Of a stretch of DNA of 64,000 bases, positions 59,201 through 64,000 are shown one piece after another. Position 1 is the stretch's first letter. Every line of letters starts with the position of its first letter. The position numbers and the translations under genes were made by a program. The notes below the pieces were generated by a model. That model was not told the DNA's origin. It saw only the letters and a program-made list of their open reading frames with translations, and searched no databases. This DNA comes from Syntrophomonas_A sp050258735 (GTDB lineage: Bacteria > Bacillota > Syntrophomonadia > Syntrophomonadales > Syntrophomonadaceae): positions 1 through 64,000 of the forward strand of contig JBLMZJ010000104.1 in NCBI GenBank assembly GCA_050258735.1. The letters are read 5' to 3'.

Positions 59201-59896
59201 ATGAAAACCTTGATGAAAAACCGGTTTTTTTTATTAGTCTTTTTATTGACGCTAGTCTTTACCGGATGCTCGCAAAAGGCCAACGTACCGGAAGGTTTTG
59301 TCTATGTTAAGGAAATGGTGCCCTCCGCTGAGCTGGACATCCGTTACTACGGCAGTAATAATTTTACCGGCAGGCCAGTAGCAGGATACCAGGCACCAGT
59401 TGCTATATTGACCATTGAAACTACCCGGGCCTTGGCAGATGCCAGTAAAGATCTGGCCGGGCAAGGTTATTCTTTTAAGATCTTTGATGCCTACCGGCCG
59501 CAAAAAGCTGTAAACGACTTTATACGCTGGGCCAAAGAACCGGACGAAGAACGGATGAAATCCAGGTTCTACCCACGGATAGAGAAAAAAGATCTCTTCT
59601 CACTGGGCTACCTGGCATTAAAATCGGGCCATTCAAGAGGGAGTACCGTCGATCTGACTCTAATGGACAAGAAGACAGGCAAAGAAGTCGATATGGGCAG
59701 CAGCTTTGATTTCCTGGATCCCATCTCCGCCCACGGCAGCTCGGATATAACACCAGTACAAACGGCTAACCGCCAATTATTGAAAAGCATCATGGAAAAA
59801 CACGGCTTCAAATCGTATTCCGGGGAATGGTGGCATTACACCCTTATCAATGAACCGTATCCAAACCAGTACTTTGATTTTGACGTTGAACAATGA
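59201..59896 (+). CDS. VanX/DdpX-like D-Ala-D-Ala dipeptidase, lipoprotein
   Basis: 231 residues. The signal peptide ends in the lipobox VFTGC. The M15 peptidase motifs are complete: SGHSRGSTVDLTL with zinc His and Asp, and GEWWHYTL with the catalytic Glu and third zinc His. The family hydrolyses D-Ala-D-Ala. With no vanA/vanH nearby and an outer-face lipid anchor, a role in cell-wall recycling or turnover is more likely than glycopeptide resistance. It is a single gene ending 15 bases before the convergent importer operon. Confidence 0.92.
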   Translation: MKTLMKNRFFLLVFLLTLVFTGCSQKANVPEGFVYVKEMVPSAELDIRYYGSNNFTGRPVAGYQAPVAILTIETTRALADASKDLAGQGYSFKIFDAYRPQKAVNDFIRWAKEPDEERMKSRFYPRIEKKDLFSLGYLALKSGHSRGSTVDLTLMDKKTGKEVDMGSSFDFLDPISAHGSSDITPVQTANRQLLKSIMEKHGFKSYSGEWWHYTLINEPYPNQYFDFDVEQ

Positions 59897-59910
59897 TGGT
59901 ATAATGCTGG

Positions 59911-60678
59911 TTACCAGGCGCTCAAGACCGTGCCCAGGAAACTCTTGGTGCGCTCCTGCTGCGGATTTGAGAGCACTTCTTCTGCAGTTCCCTGCTCTAC
60001 AATGAGGCCGTCATCCATAAAGATGACCCGGTCGCTGACCTCACGGGCAAACCCGATCTCATGGGTGACCACTATCATGGTCCGATGTTCCAGGGCCAGG
60101 TCACGCATGACCCTCAAGACCTCTCCGGTCAGTTCGGGATCCAGCGCCGAAGTAGGTTCATCGAAACACAGGATATCCGGATTCATGGCCAGGGCACGAG
60201 CGATGGCTACCCTCTGCTGCTGGCCGCCGGATAATTCAAAGGGATAGTTATCCGCTTTATGGGAAAGCCCTACCTTTTCCAGGAGTGTGCGTGCAATGGC
60301 CTCCGCCTCTGCCTGGTCAGCCTGCTGAACTAATAAAGGAGCCAGAGTGAGGTTTTGCATGACTGATTTATGGGGGAAGAGATTGAAATTCTGGAATACC
60401 ATGCCCATTTTGCGGCGCAGTCGGGCGATATCCTTCTCATCACGATAGCAAGCCCGGCCATGGGCATCGTTCTCCGTCATGGCCTCGCCTTCGATTTCGA
60501 TATATCCGCGGTCTATTGTCTCCAGACGGTTCAGGCAGCGCAAAAATGTACTCTTGCCGGAACCCGAAGGGCCGATAATGGAAATGACCTCGCCCTTATC
60601 CACCTGCAGGGATACGCCTTTTAAAACCTCCAGGTGATCAAAGCTTTTATAAATATCCAGGGCCTGCAGCATATACAT
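59911..60678 (-). CDS. Polar amino-acid ABC importer ATP-binding protein (GlnQ-like)
   Basis: 255 residues. Seen are Walker A GPSGSGKSTFLRCLNRLE, Q-loop VFQNFNLFPHKSVMQNLTLAP, signature LSGGQQQRVAIARAL, Walker B ILCFDEPTSALDPEL, switch VTHEIGFAREV. The layout is typical of the GlnQ/HisP group for polar or basic amino acids. It begins 12 bases after the permease stop and is last in the importer operon. Two nearby ATGs (60678 and 60672) are both usable. Confidence 0.94.
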   Translation of the reverse strand: MYMLQALDIYKSFDHLEVLKGVSLQVDKGEVISIIGPSGSGKSTFLRCLNRLETIDRGYIEIEGEAMTENDAHGRACYRDEKDIARLRRKMGMVFQNFNLFPHKSVMQNLTLAPLLVQQADQAEAEAIARTLLEKVGLSHKADNYPFELSGGQQQRVAIARALAMNPDILCFDEPTSALDPELTGEVLRVMRDLALEHRTMIVVTHEIGFAREVSDRVIFMDDGLIVEQGTAEEVLSNPQQERTKSFLGTVLSAW

Positions 60679-60690
60679 CTTCTTTCGCTC

Positions 60691-61332
60691 CTAACGGTAG
60701 TAATCGAATCTGGATTCCAGCCACTTGAAGAACTGCTGGACAACGGCGGTCATCACCAGATAAAATACTGCCGCCACGATAAAAGGCACAAAGGTGCCGT
60801 CCCGCATTACCGCCGATTTGGCTACCCTTAACAATTCACTTATGGCCAGTACATAGATCAAGGCTGAATCCTTTACCAAATTGATGACTTCATTGCCGAT
60901 AGGCGGCAAAACACGTTTGTAGACCTGGGGCAATATTATCTTGGTCATGGTCTGCCGGCGGCTCAGGCCCAGAACATCGGCTGCTTCATATTGTCCCTGA
61001 TCGATAGATTGAATACCGGAGCGGAATATTTCGGCCAGATATGCACAGTAATTCAGAACAAAAGCCAGGAGCGCGGCGGAAAATCTCTCCATGCGTAAGC
61101 CCACCGTCATGAGCCCGAAGTATATGAATAGCAGCTGCAGCAGCAGTGGAGTCCCCCGAAACAGCCAGACATAGAACTCCATGAACCAGGCCAGCGGTTT
61201 AAAGCGAGACAGTCTGGCGATCCCCATTAGGATACCCACTGGCAGCGCTATGACCAGGGTCATAAAAAATAGCTGCAAGGTAACGGTCCAGCCCTTTAAC
61301 ATCGGCGGCAGCAACATGGCGACGTAGTCCAT
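60691..61332 (-). CDS. Polar amino-acid ABC importer permease (GlnP/HisM-like)
   Basis: 213 residues with five membrane segments and the coupling loop QYEAADVLGLSRRQTMTKIILPQ. Other family marks are GTPLLLQLLFIYFGL near the N-terminus and NLVKDSALIYVLAISELL near the C-terminus. Only one permease gene is present, so it probably homodimerises. It lies between the ATPase and binding-protein genes, with a strong hairpin at 61357-61389 on the upstream side. Confidence 0.93.
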   Translation of the reverse strand: MDYVAMLLPPMLKGWTVTLQLFFMTLVIALPVGILMGIARLSRFKPLAWFMEFYVWLFRGTPLLLQLLFIYFGLMTVGLRMERFSAALLAFVLNYCAYLAEIFRSGIQSIDQGQYEAADVLGLSRRQTMTKIILPQVYKRVLPPIGNEVINLVKDSALIYVLAISELLRVAKSAVMRDGTFVPFIVAAVFYLVMTAVVQQFFKWLESRFDYYR

Positions 61333-61356
61333 AATCTTCCCCTTACATTTAAGAAG

Positions 61357-61389
61357 GGACAGGCTAACAATGATATTGCTAACCTGTCC
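61357..61389 (-). terminator. Intercistronic hairpin between binding protein and permease genes
   Basis: On the minus strand GGACAGGTTAGCAAT pairs fully (with two G-U wobbles) with ATTGTTAGCCTGTCC around ATC, followed by CTTCTT. The wobbles pair only on that strand. It may attenuate the permease/ATPase genes or protect the binding-protein mRNA, a usual stoichiometry device. Confidence 0.7.
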
Positions 61390-61400
61390 TCTAACTCAAA

Positions 61401-62231
61401 CTATTTCTTGATGATATCTTCCCCGAACCATTCCTTTGATATCTTGCCGGCAGTACCATCCGCCTTCATTTGATTCAGGACCTTCTCCAATTGTGCCTGG
61501 AAGGCCTTGTCGGTCATTCTCATACCCACACCGAAATCCTCGGTCCCAAAGTTATCGGTGAGTATCTTATATTCGCCGGGGTGTTTGGAGATATAATAAC
61601 GTCCTACCACTTCATCAACCACTACGGCTTGCACCCCGCCACCCTTGAGGTCGCGCAGGGCCAGGTCATTGCTTTCGAACTCCCGTAGATTGTCCTTTAC
61701 CACTTCGTAAGTAGCCTTATCCGATTCAACCGCCTTTATCGCGCTGCTGCCGGCCTGGATACCGATCTCCTTGCCAGCCAGATCCGCCTTGCCTTTAATG
61801 GCAGAGTCAGGAGTTACCACTATTATCTGATGATCAGACATATAAGGCGTAGAAAACAGGATCTGTTTCTTTAATTCGTCGGTAATGGTCATTCCATTCC
61901 AGATCACGTCAATATTGCCGCCGTTCAATTCCTCGACCTTGGTCTCCCATACTATGGGCTGGAACTCGACCTTCAATCCCATACGCTTGGCCGCCTCTTT
62001 GGCCATATCGACATCAAAACCGACTATGTTGTTCTTCTCGTCCCGGAAACCCATCGGAGGAAAAGCATCATCCAAACCTACCGTAATGGATCCCTTTTCC
62101 TTGATATCGGTCCAGGAGCTGTCAACCGGGGCTTTGGTTTCTTCCTTGGTGCCGGCCTTGGAACCGCATCCTCCGATCAGGAGTCCCAAAGCCAGACAGA
62201 TCGCAAGAATAACTGCTACCTTCTTCTTCAA
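61401..62231 (-). CDS. Polar amino-acid ABC importer substrate-binding lipoprotein (family 3)
   Basis: 276 residues. The lipobox is LLIGGC. The SBP family 3 fold shows ITVGLDDAFPPMGFRDEKNNIVGFDVDMAKEAA, the WNGMTITDELKKQILFSTPYM hinge, and the VVDEVVGRYYI and FGVGMRMTDKAFQAQLEKV blocks. The ligand is a polar or charged amino acid, not assignable further. It is first in the operon; the hairpin behind it would favour its own higher expression. The RBS is GGGGAGG before ATG 62231. Confidence 0.93.
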   Translation of the reverse strand: MKKKVAVILAICLALGLLIGGCGSKAGTKEETKAPVDSSWTDIKEKGSITVGLDDAFPPMGFRDEKNNIVGFDVDMAKEAAKRMGLKVEFQPIVWETKVEELNGGNIDVIWNGMTITDELKKQILFSTPYMSDHQIIVVTPDSAIKGKADLAGKEIGIQAGSSAIKAVESDKATYEVVKDNLREFESNDLALRDLKGGGVQAVVVDEVVGRYYISKHPGEYKILTDNFGTEDFGVGMRMTDKAFQAQLEKVLNQMKADGTAGKISKEWFGEDIIKK

Positions 62232-62426
62232 TACGACAACCTCCCCATATAAAATTTGACTGATAGTTACCCTAATTCTAGATTAGTGAAATAAATAAGT
62301 AAAGGCAGTTAAAAGCGGAGAAAAACTATTAATATAAGGCGTTGCACCCAGTTATTCTTCAGCTGTCCACCTGCCTTCCCGTCAATAATCAGCAGCATCA
62401 GCGGCGTGTTGTAAAAACCGTTCCCT

Positions 62427-63929
62427 TTATGGCAAATATTTAACTGAGGCCTTTCGTGAGTACATATCCTGGTCAGCCTGACGGAAGACCTCCTTCATTG
62501 GTTGTCCGGAGCTTTCACGGAAGCAATAGCCGAGACAGATACTGAGTGCAGTGCTGTCCCCGGAAGTTTCGCCACAATTGGCCTTGATTTTCTCCAGTAT
62601 CCTGAGTACATCTTCCTCCCGGACCTTCTCCAATATGATTGCATACTCATCCCCGCCGATCCTGGCTACCATGTCACCATTACGCACCGCGTTTTTCATA
62701 GCTGACGCCGCCCGTCTGATCAAATCATCACCAGCTGCATGACCATAAGTATCATTGACATGCTTCAAACCATCAACATCACCAATGATCATAGCCAGGG
62801 GAAAGGTCATCTCCTCGTCATTATGGCGCATGACCTCTTCAAAATAATAGCGGTTGTATAGTCCGGTCAATTTGTCGGTCAAAGCTATCTTTTCAATCTT
62901 CTTCTTGGCTTTTTCCAGGGCAGTGACATCAGTGAAGATATCTACAAAACCAGCGATCTTACCGTTAGCTTCGGTCACTGTCTGTGATTCCAGCGACATA
63001 ACCATGTTATTCCGGTCAGGCAGATCCACCGACCAGTAATCTGGCAGCCTTGGATCCATGAGCTTAATGGGCAAGGCCTGCATGATCATGTCGCGCTTTT
63101 GCCCCCACATAGCTCCTACCCCCATTCCGGCCAGTTCTACGGCAGCATGATTGGCATCAGTTAGCTGACATTCTCTGTTATAAATAAAGATAGGGTTGGG
63201 CAGGCTGTCCACTAATTTGATCCGGGCCAGAGGGACCAGATCATAGGCTGAATAGTAGAAGACCGCATAAACGAAGAACATTATAGAGGCCGTAAAGGCA
63301 AATATCGTGAGATCGTATGCCCGGATCCATCCCATCAGATCAATGATGTTGGTGACCACCGGGAAGATTATAGCAACCAAATATATGCCAGTCTGCATGC
63401 GGTTCTGATTGGATTTTCTCAGATAGTGCTGCAGAAGCAGAAAGATGCATATCCCCCACAGGGTGTAGGAGTAGATACTGTGCACATAAAACCAGTAGTT
63501 GTTGAACGCATCGATATAAAAGGTACCATCAGGCTGGTAGAGAATATGGAAGTCCCGGCGAAAGATGTGATGCCAGCTGTTGGTCTGCGAGATAAGTATA
63601 GTAAGGAAGGGGATGATACTTAGTAAAACGATGTTTTTGAAATGAGCCAGGTATCCCCAACCGATATGGTGGGCTACAATGACCAATACCGCAACTGGCA
63701 ATAAGGCGGCTCCAATAAACTTTGCCTCATGAAAGATGATGGCCGTTGACGGATCGGTAGTCAAGGTGCGCAGAGTAATGCTTATGCACCACTGCAGGGC
63801 CAGAAGGCTGACCAAGGCCAGACCGCCCGCCGCAGTCTTTCTTCTGCGCTTGACCAGTATGAAGAAAAACATACCCGTATTTATCACCGACAATAAGATC
63901 ATTATGTTTGATGTTGAAACCTGCACCAT
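62427..63929 (-). CDS. 7TM-PAS-GGDEF diguanylate cyclase
   Basis: 500 residues from ATG 63929, with GGGTGA 7 bases upstream; the ATG at 63944 lacks an RBS. Seven or eight membrane segments (about 1-215) match the histidine-kinase 7TM N-terminal sensor. A PAS domain (about 225-330) and a GGDEF domain follow, with motif GGDEY at 425-429, an active variant. The RNGD at 416-419 supplies the inhibitory RxxD site, so product feedback is likely. It is a second cyclic-di-GMP enzyme of the window beside the 6815 gene, but with the opposite I-site status. Probably monocistronic. Confidence 0.93.
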   Translation of the reverse strand: MVQVSTSNIMILLSVINTGMFFFILVKRRRKTAAGGLALVSLLALQWCISITLRTLTTDPSTAIIFHEAKFIGAALLPVAVLVIVAHHIGWGYLAHFKNIVLLSIIPFLTILISQTNSWHHIFRRDFHILYQPDGTFYIDAFNNYWFYVHSIYSYTLWGICIFLLLQHYLRKSNQNRMQTGIYLVAIIFPVVTNIIDLMGWIRAYDLTIFAFTASIMFFVYAVFYYSAYDLVPLARIKLVDSLPNPIFIYNRECQLTDANHAAVELAGMGVGAMWGQKRDMIMQALPIKLMDPRLPDYWSVDLPDRNNMVMSLESQTVTEANGKIAGFVDIFTDVTALEKAKKKIEKIALTDKLTGLYNRYYFEEVMRHNDEEMTFPLAMIIGDVDGLKHVNDTYGHAAGDDLIRRAASAMKNAVRNGDMVARIGGDEYAIILEKVREEDVLRILEKIKANCGETSGDSTALSICLGYCFRESSGQPMKEVFRQADQDMYSRKASVKYLP

Positions 63930-64000
63930 AGGTCGGTCACCCATCCGTTTAAGATTACTGTCTGATCATAACATTTCCTGGCAGGCGCAGATATTGTGGC

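Noticed and set aside
59201..59896. Glycopeptide-resistance reading of the VanX-like gene
   Set aside because: No vanA, vanH or vanRS neighbours, and the protein is an outer-face lipoprotein, unlike cytoplasmic VanX.
1..64000. CRISPR arrays, tRNA or rRNA genes, prophage modules, transposases
   Set aside because: No direct-repeat array, clover-leaf sequence, rRNA word or transposase motif was seen on either strand.

Overview
The window reads as a chromosomal segment of an anaerobic, spore-former-type Firmicute (Clostridia). Signs are strong GGAGG-type ribosome binding sites, a T-box leader, MerR-type 19-bp-spacer promoters, rubrerythrin, and a sensor/OmpR pair. Two acyl-CoA dehydrogenases and two crotonase-fold enzymes in short or single-gene units suggest a fatty-acid-oxidising lifestyle such as the Syntrophomonadaceae. 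That assignment is inference; no rRNA or other taxonomic marker is present. Base composition is moderate throughout, except for a very AT-rich gene at the left edge (227-2233) that looks imported.

Layout. 1-2.2 kb: an AT-rich gene with zinc-ribbon and PD-(D/E)XK-like nuclease motifs, whose reading frame continues past its stop into another zinc ribbon. 2.4-11.8 kb: single genes (GH26-like secreted protein, ABM monooxygenase, alpha/beta hydrolase, DUF3795, cupin), a PAS-PAS-GGDEF-HD-GYP protein, and a MerR regulator with a linked membrane protein. 12-16.4 kb: acyl-CoA dehydrogenase, rubrerythrin with an Rrf2 regulator, crotonase. 16.5-20.9 kb: a MacB/MacA-like export operon. 21-28.5 kb: a 14-repeat propeller-like protein, MORN protein, TipAS-type MerR regulator, coiled-coil secreted protein, lipoprotein, two-component system, DegV. 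28.7-36.7 kb: an ABC-2 exporter, GH18 lipoprotein, MagIII-like glycosylase, YjbQ, MATE. 36.2-37.6 kb: an ECF sigma operon. 37.6-41.7 kb: T-box-controlled ilvBN, a YheT-like hydrolase and a crotonase. 41.9-46.8 kb: a copper-amine-oxidase-like surface protein and an SsuABC-type importer with a structured leader.

The most unusual part is 46.7-57.2 kb. It holds a transcription unit with no conventional gene: a promoter, a structured RNA, a 59-codon ORF with an excellent RBS, a possible 27-codon ORF, and a terminator. Next come four co-directional genes for SPFH and zinc-ribbon membrane proteins. Then comes a seven-gene locus of overlapping or closely spaced genes: radical SAM, PqqD-like protein with a long C-terminal tail, HprK-like kinase, two GT2 glycosyltransferases, a degenerate nucleotidyltransferase and an intact one. 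The locus resembles a peptide-modification (RiPP-like) pathway, but no separate precursor gene is visible. This is the best candidate for an undescribed system. The window closes with an AidB-like acyl-CoA dehydrogenase, a VanX-like lipoprotein, a polar amino-acid ABC importer and a 7TM-PAS-GGDEF protein.

Short repeats punctuate the intergenic regions. They include GGCCTTC hairpins (2.4, 4.2, 5.75 kb), REP-like GCAATGACA/GAAGCAATCT units (4.1, 14.2 kb), and GGGGCGGAT-type inverted repeats (11.9, 36.1 kb). Where a start was moved from the longest frame, the RBS or promoter evidence is given in the entry. All function calls come from reading motifs by eye, with no database search.
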